Source: an uncultured Bacilli bacterium | GTDB lineage: Bacteria; Bacillota_I; Bacilli_A; RF39; UBA660 | Direction: 5' to 3' | Assembly (NCBI GenBank): GCA_934086485.1 | Contig: CAKOIF010000002.1 | Coordinates: 54,930-118,929, forward strand | DNA: 64,000 nt | Shown: piece by piece, positions 50,693 to 60,376 of the stretch | Layout: each line of letters begins with the position of its first letter | Numbering within the stretch: the first letter of the stretch is position 1 | Made by a program: the position numbers and the translations under genes | Notes under the pieces: model-generated | Databases searched by the model: none | Told to the model about the DNA's origin: nothing | The model's input: only the letters and a program-made list of their open reading frames with translations

Positions 50693-51509
50693 ATTTCCTA
50701 AAAAAAGTTATTATTTGACACAAGGTTTTGGAGTAAATACTTTTTCACATAAAAATAGAAAAGCAATTGATGTTTCCGCAAGGGGAGGATATAAAGAAAT
50801 ATATGCACCATTTTCAGGGTATGTATCTAAAATTTATGTAAAAAGAAATAATTCTTATACAATATGGCTTACCTCAAATGAAAAGGTACTATGTGCAGAT
50901 GGAGTAGCAAGATTTGCAGTTGTAATGATGACTCATCCAAATAAAATAATTAATTATAGGGTTGGACAAAAGTTTAATCAAGAGGATTATTTATTCGATG
51001 ATGGTACCACGGGTAATGTAAAAGCTCACTTAGACTTAGAAATAGCAGTTTATGATAACAAAGAAAGCATAGTTAATAACTGGCAAAGTATAAGGGGAGA
51101 CTGGGGTTTAGTAAATGCTGTAGATCCCACAAAATATATGGTAATGGATGATAATACTATAATTATAAATGATTATTATAAACAGCAAAATAAAAGATAT
51201 ATTTTTAAAAAGGTTAGTGAAATAAGAAAAAGCGAAGAATACGTTAAAGGAGATTATAAAACTTTATATAATATGTATGTTAGAACAGGACCAGGAACTA
51301 ATTTTAGAATTAAGAAAGTATTTGAACTTACTAAAAATGGTAAAGAAAATAGTCTATATAAAAATATGAATTCTTTAGCACTATACAAAAAAGGAACAGT
51401 TTTTACTGCTCTTGAAATAATAAATAATAATTCATCTTATTGGGCAAAAACTCCAAGTGGGTATATTTGTTTAAAAGATTTAAATGCTACTTATGTAAAA
51501 AGGGTATAA
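50679..51509 (+). CDS. Endolysin-like protein (M23-related N-terminus, SH3-like C-terminus)
   Basis: The N-terminal region (about 1-150) follows the LytM/M23 pattern: LTQGFGVN, HKNRKAIDVSA, IYAPFSGYVSKI, KAHLDLEIAVY and DPTKYM. Several metal-ligand positions look changed (RKAID where HxxxD is expected, AHLDLE where HxHFE is expected), so peptidase activity is doubtful. The C-terminal part (about 190-275: MYVRTGPGTNFRI, SSYWAKTPSGYICL) is an SH3-type wall-binding domain. I chose the ATG at 50679, 9 bases after GGAGG. The pair with the holin-like gene looks like a captured lysis module. Confidence 0.7.
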   Translation: MEVFKFPKKSYYLTQGFGVNTFSHKNRKAIDVSARGGYKEIYAPFSGYVSKIYVKRNNSYTIWLTSNEKVLCADGVARFAVVMMTHPNKIINYRVGQKFNQEDYLFDDGTTGNVKAHLDLEIAVYDNKESIVNNWQSIRGDWGLVNAVDPTKYMVMDDNTIIINDYYKQQNKRYIFKKVSEIRKSEEYVKGDYKTLYNMYVRTGPGTNFRIKKVFELTKNGKENSLYKNMNSLALYKKGTVFTALEIINNNSSYWAKTPSGYICLKDLNATYVKRV

Positions 51510-51510
51510 T

Positions 51511-51768
51511 TTATTTATTAATATTTTCTTCATCAAATAATTCTTTAATATCAATATTAAGTGCATCTGCTATTCTACCAATAACTACTAAAGTGAAATA
51601 TTTATTTGGATTAGCACTTTCAATTTGTGAAATATAATGCATTGAAACATCGATTTTATCGGCTAGTTGCTGTTGAGTTAAATTAGCCATTTTTCGATGT
51701 TTTTTTATATTAATTCTTACAATGTTATAGTAATAATAATCGTTGTGTAAACTTTTATTATCCTTCAT
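51511..51768 (-). CDS. XRE-family transcriptional regulator
   Basis: An 85-residue repressor-type protein: a short N-terminal extension, then a Cro/CI helix-turn-helix (about 20-75: IKKHRKMANLTQQQLADKID, VSMHYISQIESANPNKYFTL) and FDEENINK tail. I chose the ATG at 51768 with TAGGTG upstream. It converges with the endolysin-like gene and is divergent from the zinc-ribbon gene. Two direct repeats at 51803-51836 in the gap are candidate operators. Confidence 0.85.
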   Translation of the reverse strand: MKDNKSLHNDYYYYNIVRINIKKHRKMANLTQQQLADKIDVSMHYISQIESANPNKYFTLVVIGRIADALNIDIKELFDEENINK

Positions 51769-51802
51769 TCTAATCACCTACATTAATTTTATAATAGCCA
51801 GT

Positions 51803-51844
51803 AGTTAGAAATATATGCACTGGCAGTTAGAAATATGATATAAT
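51803..51844. promoter_or_regulatory. Direct-repeat operator candidate and -10
   Basis: AGTTAGAAATAT occurs at 51803-51814 and 51825-51836, exactly 22 bp (two helical turns) apart, just before TATAAT (51839-51844), which faces the zinc-ribbon gene. Confidence 0.5.
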
Positions 51845-51867
51845 ATTGTTTATGAAGGAGAGAATTT

Positions 51868-52263
51868 ATGGAACAAGAAAATTATTATAGTCTTGAGGAG
51901 TACAAAAAGAATAAAAAATATATATGTCTTAACTGTGGAGAAAAGGTAAAAGAGGCAAGTAAAGGTTGCCCTAATTGTAACTTTAGTAAAAATTATAAAG
52001 ATCGTAAATATTTTTCTAGATATGAAACTATGATGAGAAGTACGAATTTGCTTTCTAATTTATTGTTTGTTTTAGCCTGGTTTACCATTGTAATAGGTTT
52101 TATTTATGGCCTTGTTATGGGAGGTTATGAAAGAGATAGTTTTGAACTTCTTATTTCTTTGAATTATTGGCTAATCTTTATTGTTATTGGCATTTTTATG
52201 TTAGCCTTTTCAGAAATTATTAAAATATTACACGATATTAGATATAAAATTTGGTTAAAATAA
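51868..52263 (+). CDS. Zinc-ribbon membrane protein
   Basis: This 131-residue protein has an N-terminal zinc ribbon CLNCGEKV...GCPNCNF (Cys18, Cys21, Cys30, Cys33) and two transmembrane helices (about 56-78 and 94-116). GAAGGAGAG precedes the ATG. The layout is common in small Firmicutes membrane proteins of unknown role. It is controlled from the gap with the XRE gene. Confidence 0.75.
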   Translation: MEQENYYSLEEYKKNKKYICLNCGEKVKEASKGCPNCNFSKNYKDRKYFSRYETMMRSTNLLSNLLFVLAWFTIVIGFIYGLVMGGYERDSFELLISLNYWLIFIVIGIFMLAFSEIIKILHDIRYKIWLK

Positions 52264-52314
52264 TGGCCTAAGTAAAAAAATATGTTATACTATTTATAGT
52301 AGAGAGGTTTAGTT

Positions 52315-53271
52315 ATGAGAAAAAATTATAAATTTATATTAGCAATTATTGCAATACTTTTATGCATCCCTATTGGTATTGTAGTGGGAAAACATATTAT
52401 TGATAGAAATTCAAAAACTAGTTATAGTACTTTTGAGTCAGGCAAAATTCAATATGAAACTGAATATAAAGTAAAAGAAAATGGTGTAAAATATATTTTA
52501 TTTACTATACCAAATGTTGATAGCTGCAGAGAAAAAATAGAATATGTTAGAAATGAAATAGATAATGGTACTTTAAATATATATTTTGATTTTAAATACA
52601 CTTGTGGAGGGTGCGCCGCTGTGGATGAAACTTTTGAGGTGCCAGTTAATACATATGAAACAATTAATGAGATAAAGGCATATTACCAGGTTGTGAGTAG
52701 AGAAAGTTGTAATTCACACGATTTATATAAACCAATGATATACATTTATCCAACAAGTGATTTGGATTTAAAAATTAAACTTGTAAACGATGATAAACTT
52801 ACACATACATACCCAAAATATAATAATGATTGGAATGTTCATGTAACAAAAGATGGTAATATATATGATTATAAAACAAAGAGAAATTATTATGCATTAT
52901 ACTGGGAAGGAATAGATAATACAAGTATTAATATGAATGAAGGTTTTGTTGTAAAAGGTGAACAAACGGTTACTTTCCTTGAAAATAAGCTTTCTTATTT
53001 AGGATTAAATGATAAAGAAATAAATGAGTTTATAGTATACTGGTTAAATAAGATGGAAGATAATAATTATAATTTTATAAGATTTAGAACTATGGAAGAA
53101 ATAAATGAATATATGCCTTTAGAATTTAGTCAAAAACCCGATACTTTAATAAGAGTAATAATGGATTTTAAGCCATTAAATGAAAAGATTGATGTGAAAG
53201 AGCAAAAATTAGAAAAAGTAGAAAGAAAAGGTTTTACGATAGTTGAATGGGGAGGAAGAGAAATAAAATAG
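52315..53271 (+). CDS. Anchored extracytoplasmic protein of a widespread gut-Firmicutes type
   Basis: The 318-residue protein has an N-terminal anchor (about 6-25), a small domain with the Cys cluster FKYTCGGCAAV, then a conserved domain (about 142-318). The latter shows KPMIYIYPTSDLDLKIKL, YPKYNNDWNVH, ALYWEG, EGFVVKGEQTVTFLE, KLSYLGLNDKEINEFIVYW and GFTIVEWGG. I recall this YP...YWEG...VEWGG pattern in many gut Firmicutes, but I know no function. AGAGAGG precedes the ATG. Confidence 0.75.
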   Translation: MRKNYKFILAIIAILLCIPIGIVVGKHIIDRNSKTSYSTFESGKIQYETEYKVKENGVKYILFTIPNVDSCREKIEYVRNEIDNGTLNIYFDFKYTCGGCAAVDETFEVPVNTYETINEIKAYYQVVSRESCNSHDLYKPMIYIYPTSDLDLKIKLVNDDKLTHTYPKYNNDWNVHVTKDGNIYDYKTKRNYYALYWEGIDNTSINMNEGFVVKGEQTVTFLENKLSYLGLNDKEINEFIVYWLNKMEDNNYNFIRFRTMEEINEYMPLEFSQKPDTLIRVIMDFKPLNEKIDVKEQKLEKVERKGFTIVEWGGREIK

Positions 53272-53367
53272 TTCCTTCCTTTTTGTTTGACTGTAAATAA
53301 TGAAAAAAATATTCAAAGTTATGTAAATCATTATTTTTTTGTTTTATAATAATATGGGAGAGTTTGT

Positions 53368-54216
53368 ATGAATAATTATATTTATTGGGTTGTAATATAT
53401 TTAGTATTTTCACTTATCTATGCTCAAACATTTAAAAAGGCTAATAGAAATATGAAAGATGCAAGTGCATTAACAGTTTTACTTGAACTTTTTACAGCTT
53501 TTTTTGCTATATTTTTTATACCATTTTTTAAATTTAAGTTACCTAATAATCCAAACGTTTATCTAACTATTTTTATTGTAACAATTATTTATGCAGTTAC
53601 TGATAGACTAAATATTGAGGCAAGATATGGACTTAATCCATCGACTTTTTCAATGCTAAAACAACTTTCTAGTGTTTTTCTAGTAATATTTGGATTTATC
53701 TTTTTAAAGGAAAAATTAGTAATTAAAAAAGTTATCGGAGGTATAATTATTATACTTGCTAACGTCTTTCTAGGTATGAATAAAGGAAAAGTTTCATTTA
53801 ACAAGTATTTTATAATGTGTTTTATATCAAATTTCTTATTTGCCATTGCAATGCTTATAAATGTAAATATATCTAGTAATTTTAATATAGCATTTTATAC
53901 AATTATTACTGTATTTATTCCCTCAATATATATATTTTTATTTAACAAATTAAGTTTTAAAAAACTAGCAAATGAGTTTTCATTATATGATAAAAAAAGA
54001 TTTATTATCGCAGCATTTTCTTGGTGTATAATGTTAATTTCTTCGGTTAAAGCATATGAATATGGATCTGTTTCTGTAGTTGCTCCACTTTTAACATTAT
54101 CAATGATTACAAATACAATTTATGAATATATTTTTGATAAAAATAAAAAAGATTTATTATTTAAGTTGTTTATTAGTTTTCTAATTATAATTGGGGTTAT
54201 TCTTATAAAAATGTAA
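53368..54216 (+). CDS. EamA/DMT-superfamily transporter
   Basis: The 282-residue protein has about ten transmembrane helices in two EamA halves. It includes the LLELFTAFFAIFF segment and a conserved FIFLKEKL motif (EamA repeat 1) and SVVAPLLTLSMITNTIYEYIF (repeat 2). DMT exporters move small metabolites such as amino acids or drugs; the substrate is unknown. GGGAGAG precedes the ATG. A second EamA gene follows 21 bases later. Confidence 0.85.
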   Translation: MNNYIYWVVIYLVFSLIYAQTFKKANRNMKDASALTVLLELFTAFFAIFFIPFFKFKLPNNPNVYLTIFIVTIIYAVTDRLNIEARYGLNPSTFSMLKQLSSVFLVIFGFIFLKEKLVIKKVIGGIIIILANVFLGMNKGKVSFNKYFIMCFISNFLFAIAMLINVNISSNFNIAFYTIITVFIPSIYIFLFNKLSFKKLANEFSLYDKKRFIIAAFSWCIMLISSVKAYEYGSVSVVAPLLTLSMITNTIYEYIFDKNKKDLLFKLFISFLIIIGVILIKM

Positions 54217-54237
54217 CATACTAAAAACGGAGATATT

Positions 54238-55092
54238 ATGTATTTAATTTATGTATTAATTATAATTTTAATAAGTGGAACATTAGACATTATTGAAAAA
54301 AAAGCTAGTGAAAAAGATGAACTTCGATTTTGGGCATTTGGATGTCTTACTTTTGGTGTGTTTGAAACATTGCTTGGTATATTTCTTTTAAATAGTGGTT
54401 TTTCATTTTCTATAAAAGATTTATTTCTAGTTTTACCTGTTTCAATGCTTAGCAGCATTGGTTATTATTTTTCAGTACTCGCTTTAAAAAATGGTACCAT
54501 TTCTAAAGTAAGTGTAATAATGAGATTAAAAATTATTTGGGTATTAATTTTATCAAGTATTTTTTTGCCAAGTGAAAGATTAAAATTTTTACAAATTATT
54601 TTAGTATTTATAATTCTTTTATTAAATATATTACTTAATTATAAAAAAGGTAGAAAAGGTAAAGATCTAGGAGTAATTTATGCATTTGGTTATTTATTTT
54701 CTAATGGTAGTGCAACATTTATTAACAAATTAATAACACTTAAAATAGAAAATACTATGGCAATAACATTTTATTCAGGGATAACTAGTATATTTTCAAT
54801 TATTTTAATTCTTTTGTTAATTAATAAAGTGGATTTGTTAAATATAAAAAAATTTAAAAGTAAAAAAGAAGTTCTTGTTATGGAATCTTTAGAGGTAATA
54901 TCAATGATTCTTTTGCGAATTGCCCTTAAAACCGGAAATGTTGTTATTATATCTAGTTTATCATCAGCCTCAATTATTGTGGCAACTTTTTTAGCAAATA
55001 TTATTTTTAAAGATAAAATATCTTATAAAAAATGGTCGATAATTATTTTAATTGTAATTTGTTTAATAACTTTATCAATAATAAGTATTTAG
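54238..55092 (+). CDS. EamA/DMT-superfamily transporter (second)
   Basis: A 284-residue ten-helix DMT-type protein. Signs are ALKNGTISKVSVIMRLKIIWVL in repeat 1 and KTGNVVIISSLSSASIIVATFLANIIFKDK in repeat 2. It is adjacent to a related transporter, with CGGAG before the ATG. The two could work separately or as a pair; each already has the full ten-helix length. Confidence 0.85.
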   Translation: MYLIYVLIIILISGTLDIIEKKASEKDELRFWAFGCLTFGVFETLLGIFLLNSGFSFSIKDLFLVLPVSMLSSIGYYFSVLALKNGTISKVSVIMRLKIIWVLILSSIFLPSERLKFLQIILVFIILLLNILLNYKKGRKGKDLGVIYAFGYLFSNGSATFINKLITLKIENTMAITFYSGITSIFSIILILLLINKVDLLNIKKFKSKKEVLVMESLEVISMILLRIALKTGNVVIISSLSSASIIVATFLANIIFKDKISYKKWSIIILIVICLITLSIISI

Positions 55093-55144
55093 TCTTCAAA
55101 ATAGAATAAATGTTTGATATAATATTTATAGTTCGGGAGGGCAT

Positions 55145-58100
55145 ATGGAGAAGGAAAATTTAAAATATAAAAATAAAATATTGGAGTACGTTTATGATTA
55201 CGATTATGATGCTGCATTAGAAATTATTAAGAATGTTGACCTTGTTAAACATAAAAGAAAAAATTATACTCACACATTTGATTTTGTTACGAGTGAAACA
55301 AGTTATTTTTTTAGTGAGGTACCATCACAAATTACAACGTTTAATGGTAAAATAATCGAACTTTTTTGTGGTTGTCAATATTTTAGATTTTATCATAGAT
55401 GTAAACATATTGCTGCTTGTATGATAAAATATGCTGATGATATCTTTAAAGAGGAAGAATATGATAAGAATATCGTTTCTAAAGATTTATTGTCAATCTT
55501 TGAAACCTCTGAGGAAAAAGAACCAATAATTAAAAAAAAGGCTGAATTAGAAATTGAACTACATAAAAATTATGTATATCAAGAAAATGTAATGTATGAT
55601 TTAAGATTTAAGATAGGTGTTGATAAAAAGTACGTATTAAATAAAAAACTTTTAGACTTTTCTAGTGTATTTTTATCTCAAAATGGAACTATAGATTTTG
55701 GTATGAATTTCGTTTATAATCCTGATGTTCATTTCTTTTCACCTGATGATGAAAATGTAATTAGTTACATAATTTCTAAAGATTCTAAATATTTTAATGA
55801 ATTAAATGAATCTGAAATAACAAAAGTTTTATTCCATTTAGCAAAGAAAAAAATTAATTTGTATGTTGATGGAAAATTTAAGGGAACATATCAAGGTATA
55901 ACCGAAGATAGTCCATTTGTTACCGTTCTTTCTAAAGTCCAAAATGGTTATAAAATCACTTTTAAAAATTTGAAAGATTTAGAATATGTTGGAATTAATC
56001 CTATTTTAGTATTCTATAATGGTAAAATGTCAAAAATAGATAATTCTTTGATTGCCCTAATAAATAAACTATATTTGTACAAAATAGATACATTTGAAAT
56101 TAATGATGAAGATTTTAGTATTTTTAAAAATGGATTATTACCTAAAATTAAGGATGAAATAGAAATAGCCGAAGATATAAAAGATGTAGTAATTATTGGC
56201 AAAAATCCAAAAGTTAAATTGTATTTCGATTCCAAAAGTAATGGTATTATATGTAATATTAAGTTTTTGTATGATGGTAATGAAGTAGATTATTTTGATA
56301 AAAGTAGTAATGTTATACACGACAGAGAATTTGAAAATAAGGTTGTCGAGGATATTTATTCTTACAATTTCAAAAAAGATAGTAACTATTTTATAATGGA
56401 TGATATTGATTATATTGGGCCTTTTATCGAAAGCGAAATGGAATTACTTGCTAAAAAATATGAGGTTTATTCCACTGAAAAATTTAAGAAAAATAAAATG
56501 GTTAAAACTATGGTAAAATCATCATTTTCTATTGGTAAAGATAACATATTAAGTTATAGTTTTGATTCAAACGGTATATCTGATAAAGAAATTAATGATA
56601 TGATTAATAGTTATAAAAATAAAAAGCGATATTATAAATTAAAAAGTGGAGGAATTGTTAATCTAGAAAATGATGAAAATTTAAAAGAACTTAATAGTTT
56701 GCTTGATGATATGGATCTTAATAAAGTTTCTTCAGGAGTTATTCCTAAATATCGTGCAATTTATTTAGCAAGTCTAAAGGATGATAGATATTCAATAATT
56801 GAAACAAATAATATTTTTGATAAGTTTATTGAAACATTTAATCAAAATAAAAATGCATCGATTAAGTTTTCTAAAAAAGATTTAAGTATTTTACGTGATT
56901 ATCAAGTAACTGGTATTAAGTGGCTATACAATATTTATAAATGTGAACTTGGTAGTGTTTTAGCCGATGAAATGGGTCTTGGTAAAAGTATTCAATTTAT
57001 TTATTTGATAAAACAAATTTTAAAGGAAAATAAAGATGCCAAAATATTAATTGTTTGTCCTACGACTCTTGTTTATAATTGGCAAAAAGAGTTTGAAAAA
57101 TTTGGACAAGATATTTCATATAAAGTACTTTATGGTCATAAAGAAAAAAGACATAATGAATATATGAATTATGAGGGAAATGTTATTATAACATCGTATG
57201 GTGTTGTCCGTGAGGATGAAGAGTATTATAGTAAAATGTATTTTGATGTAATGGCAATTGATGAGGCTCAAAATATTAAAAATGTTTTAACGGGAATTAC
57301 TAAGAGTGTTAAAAGCGTAAATGCAAAAATTAGATTTGCTTTAACTGGAACACCACTTGAAAACAATGTTTCTGAATTATGGAGCATTTTTGACTATATA
57401 ATGCCAGGATATTTAACTGATATAAAGAAATTTAATGCAAAATATGGTATTAAAGAATTTAATGAAGAAACTAACAAAATATTAACAAATTTAAAAAATC
57501 AAATTGCTCCTTTTATATTAAGAAGGAAAAAAACTGATGTTTTATCTGAACTACCAGCGAAGATTGAAAATAATATCTATATTGATTTAGGAGAAAAACA
57601 AAAAAATGTTTATGCAATGGAAGTTAAAAAGACAAGAGTTGAAATGGAGGAAATTATTGCTAAAGAAGGATATGAAAAGGCAAGATTTAAAATATTGCAA
57701 TTACTTACTAAGTTAAGACAACTTTGTATAGATCCTAAAATGGTATATGAAAATTATACTGGCGAGAGTTCTAAAATAACTGAGGTTATAAAAGTTTGTA
57801 AAGAAGTAATCTCTAATGGTCATAAAATTCTTTTATTTTCCTCATTTAAAACGGCAATTGATATTTTAAATAGAGAATTTACTAATGAAGGAATTTCTAC
57901 TTATGTTATTGATGGAAGCGTTAACGCTAGAAAAAGAAATGAACTTGTAGAAAAATTTAATAATGATGATACAAATTGTTTCCTAATAACAATTAAATCT
58001 GGAGGAACAGGTCTTAATTTAACAAGTGCTGATGTAGTAATTCATTTAGATTTATGGTGGAATCCTCAGGTTGAAAATCAAGCCACTGATAGAGCACATC

Positions 58101-58303
58101 GTATAGGTCAAAAAAATACTGTTGAAGTTATTAAATTAATATGTAAAGGTACAATCGAAGAAAAAATATTAGAACTTCAAAATAAAAAGAAATTATTATC
58201 CGATAGTTTAATCGAAGGTGAAGATCGAGATAAAAATATTATATCTCTGTTAAGCGAAGAGGATATTAAATCTTTATTAAGCATAGATAATGAGAAGGAG
58301 TAA
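55145..58303 (+). CDS. SNF2-family DNA helicase with SWIM zinc finger
   Basis: This is a 1052-residue Swi2/Snf2 ATPase of the bacterial HelZ-like type. The N-terminus has a SWIM zinc finger, CGC-x9-CKH (about 75-89), then a long SNF2-associated region. The ATPase core (about 580-1040) has DEMGLGKS (motif I, about 607-614), IDEAQ (motif II, with DEAQ), TGTPLEN (motif III) and DRAHRIGQ (motif VI). The family remodels protein-DNA complexes; bacterial members interact with RNA polymerase or DNA. Its TAA overlaps the ribosome site of the cinA-like gene, so they are coupled. Confidence 0.94.
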   Translation: MEKENLKYKNKILEYVYDYDYDAALEIIKNVDLVKHKRKNYTHTFDFVTSETSYFFSEVPSQITTFNGKIIELFCGCQYFRFYHRCKHIAACMIKYADDIFKEEEYDKNIVSKDLLSIFETSEEKEPIIKKKAELEIELHKNYVYQENVMYDLRFKIGVDKKYVLNKKLLDFSSVFLSQNGTIDFGMNFVYNPDVHFFSPDDENVISYIISKDSKYFNELNESEITKVLFHLAKKKINLYVDGKFKGTYQGITEDSPFVTVLSKVQNGYKITFKNLKDLEYVGINPILVFYNGKMSKIDNSLIALINKLYLYKIDTFEINDEDFSIFKNGLLPKIKDEIEIAEDIKDVVIIGKNPKVKLYFDSKSNGIICNIKFLYDGNEVDYFDKSSNVIHDREFENKVVEDIYSYNFKKDSNYFIMDDIDYIGPFIESEMELLAKKYEVYSTEKFKKNKMVKTMVKSSFSIGKDNILSYSFDSNGISDKEINDMINSYKNKKRYYKLKSGGIVNLENDENLKELNSLLDDMDLNKVSSGVIPKYRAIYLASLKDDRYSIIETNNIFDKFIETFNQNKNASIKFSKKDLSILRDYQVTGIKWLYNIYKCELGSVLADEMGLGKSIQFIYLIKQILKENKDAKILIVCPTTLVYNWQKEFEKFGQDISYKVLYGHKEKRHNEYMNYEGNVIITSYGVVREDEEYYSKMYFDVMAIDEAQNIKNVLTGITKSVKSVNAKIRFALTGTPLENNVSELWSIFDYIMPGYLTDIKKFNAKYGIKEFNEETNKILTNLKNQIAPFILRRKKTDVLSELPAKIENNIYIDLGEKQKNVYAMEVKKTRVEMEEIIAKEGYEKARFKILQLLTKLRQLCIDPKMVYENYTGESSKITEVIKVCKEVISNGHKILLFSSFKTAIDILNREFTNEGISTYVIDGSVNARKRNELVEKFNNDDTNCFLITIKSGGTGLNLTSADVVIHLDLWWNPQVENQATDRAHRIGQKNTVEVIKLICKGTIEEKILELQNKKKLLSDSLIEGEDRDKNIISLLSEEDIKSLLSIDNEKE

Positions 58304-58304
58304 T

Positions 58305-58772
58305 ATGATAGAAAATACAGTAAAAAAATTAATTGAATTAAATAAAACGATTAGTACAATGGAATCTTGCAGCGGTGGTGCATTAGCAAATGCTATAACA
58401 AATATACCTGATGCAAGTAAGATATTTAGTTTTGGAGCAGTTACATATTCCAATGAATATAAAATAAAAATGGGTGTTGATAAAAATATTATTGATACAT
58501 ATTCAGTTTATAGTATGGAAACTGCTAATGAAATGAGTAAAAAGATTTCTATGTTTACAACATCTGATTATGGAGTAGGTATAACAGGAAAACTTAATAA
58601 AAAAGATACAAACAACCTTTATGGTGATGATAATAAAGTTTTTATAAGTGTCTATGATAGAAAAAATGATACATTTTATAACAAAGAAATAACAGTGAAT
58701 TCCTTTGATAGGAAAGAAAATAAAGATCACGTTTTAAATGAGGTTTTTTCCCTAATATACGGGCTTTTATAA
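58305..58772 (+). CDS. CinA C-terminal domain protein (nicotinamide-nucleotide amidohydrolase-like)
   Basis: This 155-residue stand-alone CinA C-terminal (PncC-like) domain shows TMESCSGGALANAITNIPDAS, FGAVTYSNEYK, VYSMETANEMSKK and YGVGITGKL, all family signatures. Such proteins deamidate nicotinamide mononucleotide. I chose the ATG at 58305, after AAGGAG. It is the second gene of the SNF2 operon and precedes a bidirectional terminator. Confidence 0.88.
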   Translation: MIENTVKKLIELNKTISTMESCSGGALANAITNIPDASKIFSFGAVTYSNEYKIKMGVDKNIIDTYSVYSMETANEMSKKISMFTTSDYGVGITGKLNKKDTNNLYGDDNKVFISVYDRKNDTFYNKEITVNSFDRKENKDHVLNEVFSLIYGLL

Positions 58773-58827
58773 TAAAAACAATCGTTACCATTTATTATGA
58801 GTTAAGTTAGATATTCAATATAAATTA

Positions 58828-58862
58828 AAAAAGTAATTAATTTTGAATGTTAATTACTTTTT
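58828..58862. terminator. Bidirectional terminator between cinA-like gene and surface paralogue
   Basis: A 13-bp perfect stem (58828-58840 with 58850-58862) with a 9-base loop has A-rich and T-rich ends. Confidence 0.85.
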
Positions 58863-60330
58863 ATTGTACTTCGTAAACATTATCCCAAGTACCTTTACCA
58901 GTTAGCTTTACCTCAGCGGATAATGTAATTACACCTTTGACTGGCAAATAATTATAGGTTGTTACTTCTTCAAATATGCCATCAGAGGAAAATGCATATA
59001 CTTCAGCACCATCAACCGTATTACTTTCTTGCACTATATAGCCTGCAGGTGTTGCAGTCCAATAATAATGATCAATGATTAAGAAGTGATTATTATTTTT
59101 CTTAAATTTATCTGCTTCTAGTATGCCAGATAAAAGAATCTCATCTGCTGTTAATAATCCTATATTATTTGTAAAATTATCATTTTCATTACATTTAAGA
59201 GATGGCTTTGGTTTAACACTTCTTAATCTCCAATATGCATCGTATGAATAACTAGTTGTATTAGAATTCCAAGTAATGTTATTATACCCTGTCACATTTC
59301 TGTCATTACAGAATGTTGTGGTGATAAGACCCACTTTATTACTATTAAAATATTTTAAATACCAATTATCTAAATAAGTTTTAATTGTACTATCATTTAC
59401 TTCTTTAGTTGTGTCTTGTCTTTGCAAACCAATAGTGTATTGAAATCCTACATATTCTGATTGATTATAGTTTGTATTATATGAAATAGTTCCCATTGTT
59501 GATTTTTCACCTGTTAACATTATCTTTTGATTAATATTTGGTGCAGTATTTCCAGCATATATTAATCTTATTTTATTATCTTTATCTATACGAATTATAC
59601 GCCAATACATATCTTCGTTTTTTGATGCATATTTTATTTCGTGACAATTGTAATTATAACCGCTTTCGTAAAGTTCTTCGTTTACTCCAGTGGTACAATC
59701 ATCCATCGTTTGATAATCGATATAATCATCCGTTGAATTTTCATCATAGTAACCTCTATACATTATAAAGTCTTCTTTAAATTTACCAAACTTTACCCAG
59801 TTATTATCTATTGCTCCTCTAAAATAATATGTTTTACCACCATCTTCTTCATAAGCAAACATTCCTTCATTTGTATCGGCTATTTCATTAAAATCAGGTG
59901 TTCCTTTTTCTTCTATATATGATTTAGCATCTTCAACCGAAATTGCACCATTACTATTATCAAGTAATATTGCTTCATATCCAATTCTTGGTTCGTTATA
60001 ATAATCAAAATACAAATAACATCTGTCGCTTCCAACAAATGAGAATTTTACTTTACCTGTTGTATTGTCATAACTTAAGATTTTACCATTATTTTCACAA
60101 TGCGTTTTATCTTCATTTAAAATGTAATTACCAATAGGTATATCATTAGAACTTGATTTAGTATAATCAGATGCATTTTCCTCTTTAATCATAATAGCTA
60201 AATTATTTTGCTTTCTCCTTTTAGTTTTATTAATCTTGTTTTTATTTTGATAAATATTATTTACAAAATAAATACCTCCGATTAATAATACCAATGTCAT
60301 TAAAAATATTATTGTTTTTTTCTTTTCCAT
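58861..60330 (-). CDS. Surface-anchored paralogue B with C-terminal lectin-like domain
   Basis: This 489-residue paralogue of the gene at 28.7 kb shares the N-terminal membrane segment, KRRKQNNLAIMIKEENASDY and DIPIGNYILNEDK with Cys pairs, the YYFRGAIDNNWVKFG and DMYWRIIRI blocks, and the ending VITLSAEVKLTGKGTWDNVY. It lacks the Ig-like module. The C-terminal YYWTATPAGYI region and flanks differ most between the two. I chose the ATG at 60330, 6 bases after GGAG. An inverted-repeat cassette at 60377-60501 precedes it. The product is probably cell-surface; function is unknown. Confidence 0.75.
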   Translation of the reverse strand: MEKKKTIIFLMTLVLLIGGIYFVNNIYQNKNKINKTKRRKQNNLAIMIKEENASDYTKSSSNDIPIGNYILNEDKTHCENNGKILSYDNTTGKVKFSFVGSDRCYLYFDYYNEPRIGYEAILLDNSNGAISVEDAKSYIEEKGTPDFNEIADTNEGMFAYEEDGGKTYYFRGAIDNNWVKFGKFKEDFIMYRGYYDENSTDDYIDYQTMDDCTTGVNEELYESGYNYNCHEIKYASKNEDMYWRIIRIDKDNKIRLIYAGNTAPNINQKIMLTGEKSTMGTISYNTNYNQSEYVGFQYTIGLQRQDTTKEVNDSTIKTYLDNWYLKYFNSNKVGLITTTFCNDRNVTGYNNITWNSNTTSYSYDAYWRLRSVKPKPSLKCNENDNFTNNIGLLTADEILLSGILEADKFKKNNNHFLIIDHYYWTATPAGYIVQESNTVDGAEVYAFSSDGIFEEVTTYNYLPVKGVITLSAEVKLTGKGTWDNVYEVQ

Positions 60331-60376
60331 AATCTTCTCCAATCCCTTATAAATACTGGAGTATATTTTCCTAGAT

